Below, in pieces: positions 26,923 through 34,267 of a stretch of DNA of 34,267 nucleotides. The DNA lies in NCBI GenBank assembly GCA_029243225.1, contig JAQWSL010000057.1, positions 1 to 34,267 on the forward strand. Reading direction: 5' to 3'. Made by a program: the position numbers and the translations under genes. The DNA is from Flavobacteriales bacterium (lineage in GTDB: Bacteria > Bacteroidota > Bacteroidia > Flavobacteriales_D > Parvicellaceae). The notes below the pieces were generated by a model, which saw nothing but the letters and a program-made list of their open reading frames with translations, was not told where the DNA came from and made no database searches. Numbering within the stretch: position 1 is the stretch's first letter; each line of letters begins with the position of its first letter.

Positions 26923-26988
26923 CTTACTTGTAATTTAATAATCGAAAATCCTAAATATACAGAATATTATTTTAAAATATAGTGTTTT

Positions 26989-27020
26989 ATGTGTGTATAA
27001 TGAAATATAAAATCACACAT
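26989..27020. repeat. 7-base inverted repeat between ppx and the small T9SS protein
   Basis: ATGTGTG (26989-26995) and CACACAT (27014-27020) are perfect complements with an 18-base AT-rich spacer. No T-run follows on either strand, so it is not a standard terminator; an operator or chance are both open. Confidence 0.35.
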
Positions 27021-27052
27021 GAGAAGAAAGACAAATAATTATAAAACAAAAT

Positions 27053-27937
27053 TTAATTTATTTCATTATCCAAGAACAAATTATAGATGATCCCATTCGC
27101 CAAACCAACTTTAGGAACAATAATCTGTTCTGCTTTAAATGAATTCATTACTTCTGTATATATATCACCTGAGGGAACAATCACATCTGCCCTGTCTGGC
27201 TTAAGACCTAAGATTTTAATTCTGTCTTCATAATCATAAGAGCTAATTAGGGTTAAAACTTTTTTAAGCGCTATAATGCTTAGAGGTTTTCCAATAGAAT
27301 TATTACTAATATTATATATCTTATTAATACTGCCGCCCGTACCTATGGCAGTGAATTTTTCATTTAAAACATTTTGCTTTTCTACCCATTTATTAATCGA
27401 TGGCCAAATTTTGTTGCTGACTTTGTTTTTTAATAACCTTACAGAACCTATTTTAAAAGATTTAGAAGCAATTCTTTTATTGTTTTTTATTATTGAAAGC
27501 TCTGTGCTTCCACCTCCTACATCAATGTAGATGTAATTATGTTTTGGATTTAATTTTGTTAAATGGAAATTAGAAAAAATAATATCTGCTTCCTCTTTAC
27601 CAGAAATTATTTCAAGATTAACTCCTGTTTTTAATTGTATATGTTTTTTTATTTCTAATGAATTTTCAGCTTCCCTCATTGCACTTGTAGCACAAGCTCT
27701 AAAAAAATCAACTTCATTAATTTCCATTATGAGCTTAAATGCATTTAATGCTTTAGTTAGTTTACTTAAATTCTTTAAAGAAATAGTTTTCTCCACAAAA
27801 ACATCATCACCTAACCTAATGGGTACTCTTGTTAAGCCAATTTTTTTAAAATAAAAATCATCATTTGAAATGATTTTAGATTCTAAAATTAAAAGTCTAA
27901 CAGCGTTTGAACCTATGTCTATAGCTGCATATTTCAT
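27053..27937 (-). CDS. Ppx/GppA-family phosphatase (exopolyphosphatase-like)
   Basis: A 294-residue member of the sugar kinase/Hsp70 ATPase fold. The phosphate-binding motifs are AAIDIGSNAVRLLI (residues 4-17), the second motif YIDVGGGSTELSI (about 136-148) and the third IGTGGSINKIY (about 198-208), with PSGDIYTEVM near the end. This corresponds to the first two domains only: the C-terminal HD-like part of E. coli Ppx/GppA is absent, as in many Bacteroidota members. It may hydrolyse polyphosphate or pppGpp; the sequence alone does not decide. It is divergent from mutA, with 128 bases between. Confidence 0.88.
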   Translation of the reverse strand: MKYAAIDIGSNAVRLLILESKIISNDDFYFKKIGLTRVPIRLGDDVFVEKTISLKNLSKLTKALNAFKLIMEINEVDFFRACATSAMREAENSLEIKKHIQLKTGVNLEIISGKEEADIIFSNFHLTKLNPKHNYIYIDVGGGSTELSIIKNNKRIASKSFKIGSVRLLKNKVSNKIWPSINKWVEKQNVLNEKFTAIGTGGSINKIYNISNNSIGKPLSIIALKKVLTLISSYDYEDRIKILGLKPDRADVIVPSGDIYTEVMNSFKAEQIIVPKVGLANGIIYNLFLDNEIN

Positions 27938-28043
27938 ATTGTAAATTTATAAATGAAAGATATGAATTAATTAAATGATTAATCTGCTTTGATTTCCAAT
28001 TGGCTTAATTTTCAAATTCTTCTATTTCTTTAAATAAATCTGA

Positions 28044-28051
28044 TAATTTTG
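28044..28051 (+). promoter_or_regulatory. -7 promoter element of the mutAB operon
   Basis: TAATTTTG fits TAnnTTTG, ending 14 bases before the mutA ATG. No clear -33 element was found. Confidence 0.55.
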
Positions 28052-28065
28052 CAATAAAATAGTCT

Positions 28066-29352
28066 ATGAATAATTGGGGAGAATTTGCAATACCTACATT
28101 AGAAAATTGGGAGAGTAAAATACTTAAAGATTTAAAAACAAACTCACTTGAAAGCATTTATTGGAATAGTTCTATAGGAGAAATTAACCCTGCAATTAAT
28201 TCTGTTAAAGAAATAAATCAAATAAATCCTACTTCTCAATTAAAAATTAATTCTGAATTTGATTTAAGTAATGAAAATATCAATGAGCAAATTTTATTTG
28301 CATTAAAATGTGGTATTGATTCAATCGTTTTCAAAGGGACTCCTAGCTCATCATCTCTTAATGGAGTGATGCATGAAATAATCGAAAATCACATTTTATT
28401 ATCCAACGAAAAAATAACTAACAACTACAAAGAGTGGTCAAATTGGCTAAATTCTAACGATAAAAAAATTGAAGGAACATTTAGGTACGACCCATTATAT
28501 AAATTTATTTCTCAAGGTGTTTGGAATGAATCTAAAACTGAAGACTTTAAAAATTGGCAATTATTTTATAATTCATCCGATCATGAATCTTTAAAAGTTA
28601 TTTATATTAATGGTTCTATTTATGCAAATGCTTTAGCTAATCCAATTCAAGAAGTTGCATATATTGGAGCGCATTTAAATGAATATTTTGAAAAAATTGA
28701 AAATTCAAAAAAAGAACATAAAATAATTCTTAAAGTTGCAATTGGTACTGAATATTTTATTGAAATAGCTAAACTTAGAGCTTTAAGAACGCTAGTGCAA
28801 TCAATAGCTTTGCATCGTAATATTTCTATTAAAATATCAATCGAAACTGTAGAGAAAAGCACAAGTATTTCACCAACTAATAAAGAATTAAATTTATTGC
28901 GATCTACTACCTGTTCAATGGCGTCAATAATTGGCGGATCAGACAGTATTTCCATTCATAAAGATTTAATTAATGCTGTTAATTACAAAAAAACCTTTAG
29001 GCATTACGCTAAAATTCCTATTGTTCTAAAGGAAGAATCTAATATATCCAAAGTCAATGATCCATCTAGAGGATCTTACTCAATTGAAAATTTAACCTCA
29101 ATAATTAAAAATAACAGCTGGGAATTATTTAAACAAATTGAAGAAAATGGTGGGTGGATAAATTATTTAGAAAAGCAAATTCCTCAAAAGCAATGCAAAA
29201 AAAATGCAGCTTTATTTATAAGTAAACTAATAAATAAGGATTCTGTTATTGTTGGTTTCAACAAGTATAACCTTAATAATGATATCTTAAAACCCAATCC
29301 AATTGAACAAACTAACTCATTTACAACATTAAAATTAGAAATGCTGCTATGA
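28066..29352 (+). CDS. mutA: Methylmalonyl-CoA mutase, small (non-catalytic) subunit
   Basis: A 428-residue protein related to the mutase barrel domain: the N-terminal [19 protein letters not shown]-type segment (about residues 15-33), the barrel strands with [29 protein letters not shown], and the conserved [16 protein letters not shown] (about 335-350). It has no C-terminal cobalamin-binding domain and none of its DxHxxG, so it is the structural partner of MutB. Shorter forms of this type occur in Flavobacteriia, so it is not a broken gene. Its stop overlaps the start of mutB by four bases (ATGA at 29349-29352), consistent with translational coupling. Confidence 0.88.
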   Translation: MNNWGEFAIPTLENWESKILKDLKTNSLESIYWNSSIGEINPAINSVKEINQINPTSQLKINSEFDLSNENINEQILFALKCGIDSIVFKGTPSSSSLNGVMHEIIENHILLSNEKITNNYKEWSNWLNSNDKKIEGTFRYDPLYKFISQGVWNESKTEDFKNWQLFYNSSDHESLKVIYINGSIYANALANPIQEVAYIGAHLNEYFEKIENSKKEHKIILKVAIGTEYFIEIAKLRALRTLVQSIALHRNISIKISIETVEKSTSISPTNKELNLLRSTTCSMASIIGGSDSISIHKDLINAVNYKKTFRHYAKIPIVLKEESNISKVNDPSRGSYSIENLTSIIKNNSWELFKQIEENGGWINYLEKQIPQKQCKKNAALFISKLINKDSVIVGFNKYNLNNDILKPNPIEQTNSFTTLKLEMLL

Positions 29353-31487
29353 AAAGAGTTGATTTTAAAAATGCAAAGCTTTCAACGTTAAATGATAATC
29401 AGGAAAATACTTCTGAATGGAATAGCGCAGAAAGTATTCCGATTAAAAGTCAGTACAGCTTAAAAGATTTAAAGCATGTAAACCATCTTAGTTTTGTTGC
29501 TGGAATCCCTCCATTTTTAAGAGGACCCTACTCCACTATGCATGTTACAAGACCCTGGACCATTAGGCAATATGCTGGGTTCAGTACTGCTGAAGATTCA
29601 AATGCATTTTATAAAAAAAATTTAGCTGCTGGTCAGAAGGGACTTTCTGTTGCCTTTGACTTGGCAACTCATCGTGGATACGATTCAGATCATCAACGAG
29701 TTGAAGGAGATGTAGGTAAAGCTGGAGTTGCTATTGACACTGTCGAAGACATGAAAATATTATTTAATGATATTCCGTTAGATAAAATGTCTGTATCGAT
29801 GACTATGAATGGTGCTGTCATTCCCATTATGGCTTTTTATATAGTTGCAGCTATTGAACAAGGAGTTAAACCAGATATGCTTACAGGAACTATTCAAAAT
29901 GATATTTTGAAAGAATTTATGGTGAGAAATACATACATATATCCTCCAAAAGATAGTATTAGAATTATTGCAGATATTTTCAAGTATACATCTAAACATA
30001 TGCCGAAATTTAATTCTATTAGTATTTCTGGATACCACATGCATGAAGCTGGTGCTAGTGCTGATATTGAATTAGCATACACTCTTGCTGATGGCTTAGA
30101 ATATGTAAAAACAGGGTTGAAAGCAGGGTTGAAAATTGATGATTTCGCCCCTAGATTATCTTTTTTCTGGGGGATTGGAATGAATCATTTTATGGAGATT
30201 GCCAAAATGAGAGCCGCAAGATTACTTTGGGCTAAATTGATTAAACAATTTAATCCTGAAAACCCTAAATCAATGGCACTTAGAACGCATTGCCAAACTT
30301 CTGGATGGAGTTTGACAGAACAAGATCCATATAATAATGTTGCTAGAACTTGCTTAGAAGCAATGTCTGCAGTTCAAGGAGGTACACAATCGCTTCATAC
30401 AAACTCTTTAGATGAGGCAATTGCTTTACCTTCTGAGCATTCAGCTAGAATTGCAAGAAACACACAATTATATATTCAAGAAGAAACCCAAGTAACAAAA
30501 TTAATTGACCCATGGGCAGGATCATATTATGTCGAAAAGCTGACAGCAGATTTGGTTTCAAGAGCATGGGAATTAATAAAAGAAGTAGAAGATTTAGGAG
30601 GCATGGCCAAAGCTATAGAAACTGGACTTCCTAAAATGCGTATTGAAGAAGCCGCAGCAAAACGACAAGCTAAAATCGATGTTGGTGATGAAGTAATAGT
30701 TGGCGTAAATGCTTATCAGGCTGATGATAATGAAGAAGTAGAAACACTTGAAATTGACAATGAAATTGTTAAAGAGAACCAAATTAATAGATTAAAATCT
30801 ATCAAAAAAAATAGAGATAACAAGGCAGTTGAAGCTGCACTTCATCAGCTTACTAAAGCAGCTCAATCTGGAGAAGGAAACTTACTTGAGCTTTCCATTG
30901 ATGCCGCTAAAAAAAGGGCTACTTTAGGAGAAATATCTTATGCAATGGAAATAGCATTTGGTAGATATAAAGCTAAAATTCGATCAATTTCTGGTGTATA
31001 TTCCTCTCAAATTATGAAAAATAAAGAGTTTATAAAAGCTTGTGATTTAGTTAAAGATTTTGAAAAATTAGATGGGAGAAGACCTAGAATAATGGTCGCT
31101 AAAATGGGTCAAGATGGGCACGACAGAGGTGCAAAAGTGGTGTCAACTTCTTTTGCTGATATTGGTTTCGATGTAGATATTGGACCATTATTTCAAACTC
31201 CAAAAGAAGTTGCAGAACAAGCAATAGAAAATGATGTTCACATTTTAGGTGTTTCATCTTTAGCAGCTGGTCATAACACATTAGTGCCAGGTGTTATTAA
31301 AGAATTAGAGTTTTTAGGCAGAAAAGACATAATGGTCATTGCAGGTGGTGTAATTCCTAAAAAAGATCATCAATTTCTATTTAATTCTGGTGTTGCTGCT
31401 GTTTTTGGACCTGGAACAAATATTTGTAAAGCAGCTCAAAACATATTAACCATTATGATTGATAGCTATCCAAAAAATAATGACTAA
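29349..31487 (+). CDS. mutB: Methylmalonyl-CoA mutase, large (catalytic) subunit
   Basis: A 712-residue adenosylcobalamin enzyme that interconverts (R)-methylmalonyl-CoA and succinyl-CoA, linking propionyl-CoA with the TCA cycle. The N-terminal barrel shows the substrate segments [23 protein letters not shown]-type sequence (about residues 55-78), [28 protein letters not shown] and [20 protein letters not shown]. The C-terminal domain has the cobalamin-binding DxHxxG, with Asp589, His591 and Gly594 in GQDGHDRG, followed by GVSSLAAGH and VIAGGVIP. Complete and of normal length. No meaB chaperone or epimerase is found in this window. The next gene overlaps the last eight bases. Confidence 0.97.
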   Translation: MKRVDFKNAKLSTLNDNQENTSEWNSAESIPIKSQYSLKDLKHVNHLSFVAGIPPFLRGPYSTMHVTRPWTIRQYAGFSTAEDSNAFYKKNLAAGQKGLSVAFDLATHRGYDSDHQRVEGDVGKAGVAIDTVEDMKILFNDIPLDKMSVSMTMNGAVIPIMAFYIVAAIEQGVKPDMLTGTIQNDILKEFMVRNTYIYPPKDSIRIIADIFKYTSKHMPKFNSISISGYHMHEAGASADIELAYTLADGLEYVKTGLKAGLKIDDFAPRLSFFWGIGMNHFMEIAKMRAARLLWAKLIKQFNPENPKSMALRTHCQTSGWSLTEQDPYNNVARTCLEAMSAVQGGTQSLHTNSLDEAIALPSEHSARIARNTQLYIQEETQVTKLIDPWAGSYYVEKLTADLVSRAWELIKEVEDLGGMAKAIETGLPKMRIEEAAAKRQAKIDVGDEVIVGVNAYQADDNEEVETLEIDNEIVKENQINRLKSIKKNRDNKAVEAALHQLTKAAQSGEGNLLELSIDAAKKRATLGEISYAMEIAFGRYKAKIRSISGVYSSQIMKNKEFIKACDLVKDFEKLDGRRPRIMVAKMGQDGHDRGAKVVSTSFADIGFDVDIGPLFQTPKEVAEQAIENDVHILGVSSLAAGHNTLVPGVIKELEFLGRKDIMVIAGGVIPKKDHQFLFNSGVAAVFGPGTNICKAAQNILTIMIDSYPKNND

Positions 31488-31923
31488 CAGTTCAAAAAAA
31501 ATAAATAAAACATTAAAGGATATAACGTATTCTCCTAAAATTTTAATTGCATGGAAAGAAGCTATTAAGGGCAATAAGGGAATTAGAAAATGGTTGACAA
31601 TAAATGGTTATCAAGAACTTGGAGTTTTTTGTCATGCACTAACCAACGATTTCAAAGCTAAAAACTGGCTCTTAGATAATGGATACCCACATTTACTGGC
31701 ACTAATAAATGGAGCTGAAGGAGATCAAAAAGCACTTAAATGGTTGCTTCAACTAAAATTTGATGTTTTATTCCATATGGCTAAAGCTGCTGATAGTTAC
31801 AAGGACTCAAAAGATTTTTTAAAACATAAAGATCCTTTGCTTTTAGCAATAGCTATTGAAATGGAAACAATTAAAGATCAGATTGATGATAATTACATTG
31901 ACCCTCACAAGCTTAATCCATAG
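31480..31923 (+). CDS. Unrecognised repeat protein (25-residue period) overlapping mutB
   Basis: A 147-residue cytosolic-looking protein that I cannot assign to a family. It consists of tandem repeats of exactly 25 residues: the aromatic anchors are Trp38, Trp63, Trp88 and Phe113, and each unit follows KxxxxWL-xxNGYxxLxxxxxAxxxD; the best units are [24 protein letters not shown]-like (residues 59-82) and [21 protein letters not shown] (84-104). A half unit, [12 protein letters not shown] (21-32), precedes them. Two short helices per unit would give a small alpha-solenoid. The ATG at 31480 overlaps the last eight bases of mutB; an in-frame TTG at 31459 is less likely. No signal, no membrane helix, no cysteine-rich site. 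Confidence 0.7.
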   Translation: MTNSSKKINKTLKDITYSPKILIAWKEAIKGNKGIRKWLTINGYQELGVFCHALTNDFKAKNWLLDNGYPHLLALINGAEGDQKALKWLLQLKFDVLFHMAKAADSYKDSKDFLKHKDPLLLAIAIEMETIKDQIDDNYIDPHKLNP

Positions 31924-31927
31924 ATTT

Positions 31928-32506
31928 CTAATGACTTAATACGTCAATGACTTCTACAGTTTCAACAGCTTCTAATGAGTCATTTGTGTTAGTTGAATCT
32001 AATTCAGGGTTAGCTGCAACAACAGTATCAACAGTAATAGTACCTTCTTCAGGTTTATCTATTTTTTTTTCTAAAGGTGTAGATTCTTCTGCATGATCAT
32101 TAACATCATGAGTTTGTTCAGTATCGTGAGTATCATCAGAAGAATCAGTAAAAAAGACAGTATATCCAAAATAACCACCTACTAAAAATAGTAATGCTAC
32201 AATTACAATTATAATTAATTTCTTTTTTGATTTTTTCTCTGGTTCAGCAGCAACAGATTCTTGAATTTCATGTACTATTTCATTCGATTCATTATTTGAG
32301 ACTGGTATTTGACTTCCCAAATTAGTAAAGTTAGGCCTAGCTGTTGATTTTAATTTAGATGGACCACCGTTAGAATAAATATCTTCTAAGCGAGCCATGA
32401 CATCATCTTCACTGGCTGCAAAAATTCTAACAATTTTTTTAACTAAATATAAACGTTCTGGATCATGCTGTTGAAAAAACTTTTTAAGCCTAACGTAAAA
32501 TGACAT
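31928..32506 (-). CDS. Single-pass membrane protein of unknown function
   Basis: A 192-residue protein with three parts: a basic N-terminal region with MSFYVRLKKFFQQHDPERLY, a small helical part up to about residue 52 ending in NGGPSKL, and a linker; one strong transmembrane helix (about 97-119) preceded by KKSKKK, which puts the N-terminus in the cytoplasm; and a very acidic, low-complexity tail (120-192; Asp, Glu, Thr, Ser) on the outside. I do not recognise the family. It converges with the repeat protein gene (gap four bases) and diverges from the patatin-like gene, with 65 bases between. Confidence 0.7.
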   Translation of the reverse strand: MSFYVRLKKFFQQHDPERLYLVKKIVRIFAASEDDVMARLEDIYSNGGPSKLKSTARPNFTNLGSQIPVSNNESNEIVHEIQESVAAEPEKKSKKKLIIIVIVALLFLVGGYFGYTVFFTDSSDDTHDTEQTHDVNDHAEESTPLEKKIDKPEEGTITVDTVVAANPELDSTNTNDSLEAVETVEVIDVLSH

Positions 32507-32571
32507 ATTATTTTATTTTTTAAATTGAAACCTAAATATAAACATTTTAAAAAATATTAAGTATAAATAAC

Positions 32572-33447
32572 ATGATTAAGCCTTTAAGAAAAAAATATGG
32601 CCTTGTAGTTCAAGGTGGCACTTTGCGTTCCATTTTCACTTCTGGAGTTTTAGATGCTTTCATAAGTGCAGGATTTAATCCTTTCAAATATGTTGTTGGT
32701 GTATCTGGAGGTGCAATGTGTATGTCATATTATTTAGCCAATCAATATAAAATAACTTATAAAATTATGCATGAACTGGCTAATGATGATAAATTTATGA
32801 ACTGGCTAAATATGTTTTCAGAAGAAGGATACATTAATTTAAATTACTTAGATGAATTTACTAAAAGAAAATTCCCATTAGATTTAAAAAAATTAACAAA
32901 GAAAATAAGAAATAAAAAAATTGAGATTGTAACAACTTCTCTTGAAGATGGAAGACCTATATATTTAAGAGCTAAAACAAACAATTGGTACAAATCATTA
33001 AAGGCAAGTGCTAGTATTCCATTTGTAACAAAAGGGGAAGTCGTAATAGAGAATCTAAAAGTAATGGATGGCGGATGGAGTGACCCTATTCCTATTAAAA
33101 GAGCAATAGAGAATAAATGCACTGACATTATTGTAATTAGAACATTGCCTAAATTTCATAGAGAAAAATGGAGCTACTTTGGTAAATTCGGTGGTTTTTG
33201 GCACAGAAGCTCACCATTGTTGAGTAAACGATTTCATCAAGATTATGTCTTTTATAATGAAATTGCTGATTTCTTAGAAATGGATCATGAAGGAATTAAC
33301 ATTTATCAAATTACCCCAGAAGATTATTTAAAGACTAGTAGCTATTCTACATCAACTAAAAATCTAAATGAAGATTATAGACTAGGAATGGAAATGGGAA
33401 TAAACTTATTAGAAATGTTAAAAGTGAAAAAGAAATTATTCAGCTAA
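32572..33447 (+). CDS. Patatin-like phospholipase
   Basis: A 291-residue protein of the bacterial YjjU-type patatin group. The Ser-Asp dyad is complete: Ser45 in GVSGG (residues 43-47) and Asp166 in the DGG motif (DGGWSDPIPI). The oxyanion-hole glycine loop is VVQGGTLRSIFTSGVLDAF (12-30), with the first Gly of the usual GGG replaced by Gln14, as in the YjjU group. No signal peptide, so it is probably cytoplasmic or membrane-associated, hydrolysing fatty acyl esters. Its last eight bases overlap the 3' end of the DUF2752 gene on the other strand. Confidence 0.88.
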   Translation: MIKPLRKKYGLVVQGGTLRSIFTSGVLDAFISAGFNPFKYVVGVSGGAMCMSYYLANQYKITYKIMHELANDDKFMNWLNMFSEEGYINLNYLDEFTKRKFPLDLKKLTKKIRNKKIEIVTTSLEDGRPIYLRAKTNNWYKSLKASASIPFVTKGEVVIENLKVMDGGWSDPIPIKRAIENKCTDIIVIRTLPKFHREKWSYFGKFGGFWHRSSPLLSKRFHQDYVFYNEIADFLEMDHEGINIYQITPEDYLKTSSYSTSTKNLNEDYRLGMEMGINLLEMLKVKKKLFS

Positions 33448-33739
33448 TTTTTTTTATAAACTTTTTAAAATCTAAAATAAAGTAAGTGGAAACAACTAGA
33501 ATTACCACAAAAATTAAAGGGTTTGAATTCCATGCTCCAATCGGATCAATTTTCAATAGACTAATGAATGCTTTAGTTAAGCCACAACCTGGGCAATGCA
33601 CATCAAAAATTAAATTCCATATACATGGGATAGTAATGTTAAAGCCAGAAACAGCATATAAGGCTGAAGAGAAAACAAAATAGGATGCTATTATAAAAAG
33701 ATATTTATTATGTACTATATATTTAAAAATCATAATCAT
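33440..33739 (-). CDS. DUF2752 membrane protein
   Basis: A 99-residue membrane protein with the DUF2752 signature HCPGCGLTKAFISLL (residues 48-62; Cys49 and Cys52) between hydrophobic helices (about 13-30, 35-47, and 72-92). Function unknown. It lies downstream of the TM2-domain gene on the same strand, a pairing seen often in Bacteroidota. The start is the ATG at 33739, with an alternative ATG at 33733; both lie directly after the U-tract of a strong hairpin, so its expression would depend on reading through that terminator. The 3' end overlaps the patatin gene by eight bases. Confidence 0.8.
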   Translation of the reverse strand: MIMIFKYIVHNKYLFIIASYFVFSSALYAVSGFNITIPCIWNLIFDVHCPGCGLTKAFISLLKIDPIGAWNSNPLIFVVILVVSTYFILDFKKFIKKIS

Positions 33740-33765
33740 AAAAAAGGGCGCTAATAGCGCCCTTT
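33740..33765 (-). terminator. Strong intrinsic terminator between TM2 and DUF2752 genes
   Basis: AAAGGGCGCT and AGCGCCCTTT (33743-33752 and 33756-33765) form a perfect 10-base stem with a three-base loop, GC-rich against an AT-rich background. On the minus strand six T follow, and the next three bases are the ATG of the DUF2752 gene. It lies 15 bases after the TM2 stop codon. Confidence 0.9.
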
Positions 33766-33780
33766 AATTTTGATAAAGAT

Positions 33781-33999
33781 TTATTCAGAAAGTGGTTGAC
33801 CGTCTGCAGTTCTATATTTACCTGTGATTATTTGAAATAAATCAATCCATGTTAATATACTACACAATCCAAAGGTTAATAATGCTAATACACCTCTTCC
33901 CGTGTGACCAGTCATAAATCTGTGTACACCTAAATTACCCAAAAAAAGACAAATTAATATCATAGTCATTTTTTTTGGAGCTGGTTTTTGTTCACTCAT
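33781..33999 (-). CDS. TM2-domain protein
   Basis: A 72-residue two-helix membrane protein of the TM2 family: the first helix MTMILICLFLGNLGVHRF (about 12-29) with the conserved Gly-x-x-GxHRF turn, then TGHTGRGVLALLTFGL and the acidic IDLFQIITGKY segment. TM2 proteins have unclear roles; many carry a domain that controls another partner, but here only the core is present. It ends with the strong terminator and is followed by DUF2752. ATG at 33999 is the natural start. Confidence 0.85.
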   Translation of the reverse strand: MSEQKPAPKKMTMILICLFLGNLGVHRFMTGHTGRGVLALLTFGLCSILTWIDLFQIITGKYRTADGQPLSE

Positions 34000-34074
34000 T
34001 TTATTTAATTTTTATTTGTGCTTACTCTAATGTTTTCGGCTACCCAATTATTTCTGTTTAATGAATTTAATAAA

Positions 34075-34118
34075 TTTTAAGAAAAAAATAAACAAAATTG
34101 ACATTTTTTTTCTTAAAA
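34075..34118. repeat. 14-base AT-rich inverted repeat between DUF2797 and TM2 genes
   Basis: TTTTAAGAAAAAAA (34075-34088) and TTTTTTTCTTAAAA (34105-34118) are perfect complements with a 16-base spacer. It begins two bases past the DUF2797 stop codon and could end that transcript, though the stem contains a single G-C pair. Confidence 0.5.
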
Positions 34119-34119
34119 A

Positions 34120-34267
34120 TTACTTTAGCTCTATGTGAAAACCCGAATGAGATCTTAAATTAATAACATTACCTTCTTCAAAAATCAAGTATTGACCTTT
34201 AATACCCATTAATTTCATTTCAAAATTGGGTATTTTATCTAATTTTATACTCTTTACTTTTTGAGGA
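34120..34267 (-). CDS. DUF2797 protein, 5' part missing
   Basis: The frame is open from the right edge to the TAA at 34120-34122; 49 residues are visible. They match the C-terminus of DUF2797 proteins: KSIKLDKIPNFEMKLMGIKG, QYLIFEEGNVINLRSH and the closing SGFHIELK. Function unknown for the family. The missing N-terminal part lies outside the window. It is on the same strand as the TM2 gene, with 120 bases and an inverted repeat between. Confidence 0.8.
   Translation of the reverse strand, partial: PQKVKSIKLDKIPNFEMKLMGIKGQYLIFEEGNVINLRSHSGFHIELK

Noticed and set aside
28066-29352. mutA as a truncated pseudogene because it lacks the cobalamin domain
   Set aside because: The frame is intact, the small subunit is non-catalytic, and short forms are known in flavobacteria; the 4-base overlap with mutB also suggests it is maintained.
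29778-30082. Two long antisense frames inside mutB
   Set aside because: They mirror a conserved coding region; composition is explained by mutB codons and no domain is seen.
1-34267. Mobile elements, CRISPR arrays, tRNA or rRNA genes, defence systems
   Set aside because: No transposase, integrase, regularly spaced repeats, RNA gene pattern or known defence domain was found; the content is mostly housekeeping and surface genes.

Overview
The window is AT-rich DNA (about 30% G+C by eye) from a member of the Bacteroidota, most likely an aquatic gliding flavobacterium-like lineage (order Flavobacteriales). The evidence is taxonomic marker content: the gliding ABC-transporter genes gldF and gldG, the type IX secretion (T9SS) protein PorQ, secreted proteins with type A and type B T9SS C-terminal sorting domains, a split transketolase, a MenA menaquinone enzyme, and promoters with the Bacteroidota -7 element TAnnTTTG. 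Shine-Dalgarno sequences are weak or absent. No rRNA, tRNA, CRISPR array, insertion sequence or prophage was seen. Gene density is very high: no gene-free stretch exceeds 170 bases.

Layout. 1-1261: an edge-truncated family 2 glycosyltransferase (-) diverges from an unrecognised seven-helix membrane protein (+). 1378-6262: gldF-gldG-DUF4340 lipoprotein, then dnaN with its own promoter. 6267-9501: rocD (-), ttcA (+), porQ (-). 9532-13557: ychF and a 4-base-overlapped pair of a small secreted protein and an 830-residue CUB/PKD/P-domain type B T9SS cargo (all -). 13726-18415: an apparent six-gene unit, tktN - VWA protein - tktC - ECF sigma factor - small membrane anti-sigma-like protein - Spy/CpxP-like protein, closed by a clear intrinsic terminator. 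18504-24825: menA (+), then guaA - LysM/PBP1 protein - mltG (-), and miaA (+). 24830-27937: two secreted proteins and a Ppx/GppA phosphatase (-). 28066-31923: both methylmalonyl-CoA mutase subunits plus a protein built from exact 25-residue repeats (+). 31928-34267: a single-pass membrane protein, a patatin-like lipase, a DUF2752-TM2 pair separated by a strong terminator, and the end of a DUF2797 gene.

Function. Most of the window is housekeeping: DNA replication (DnaN), GMP synthesis (GuaA), tRNA modification (TtcA, MiaA), pentose phosphates (transketolase), menaquinone (MenA), the propionyl/succinyl-CoA interchange (MutAB) and cell-wall work (MltG with a LysM/PBP1 partner). Mixed with it is the Bacteroidota surface programme: GldFG, PorQ and T9SS cargoes.

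Most worth following up: (1) the unrecognised 25-residue repeat protein translationally overlapped with mutB; (2) the VWA gene lodged between the two halves of transketolase with an ECF stress module downstream; (3) the terminator whose U-tract runs directly into the DUF2752 start codon; (4) the fact that all six convergent gene pairs meet within -8 to +4 bases; (5) the seven-helix protein with a duplicated acidic/aromatic motif. I found no clear new defence or mobile system.
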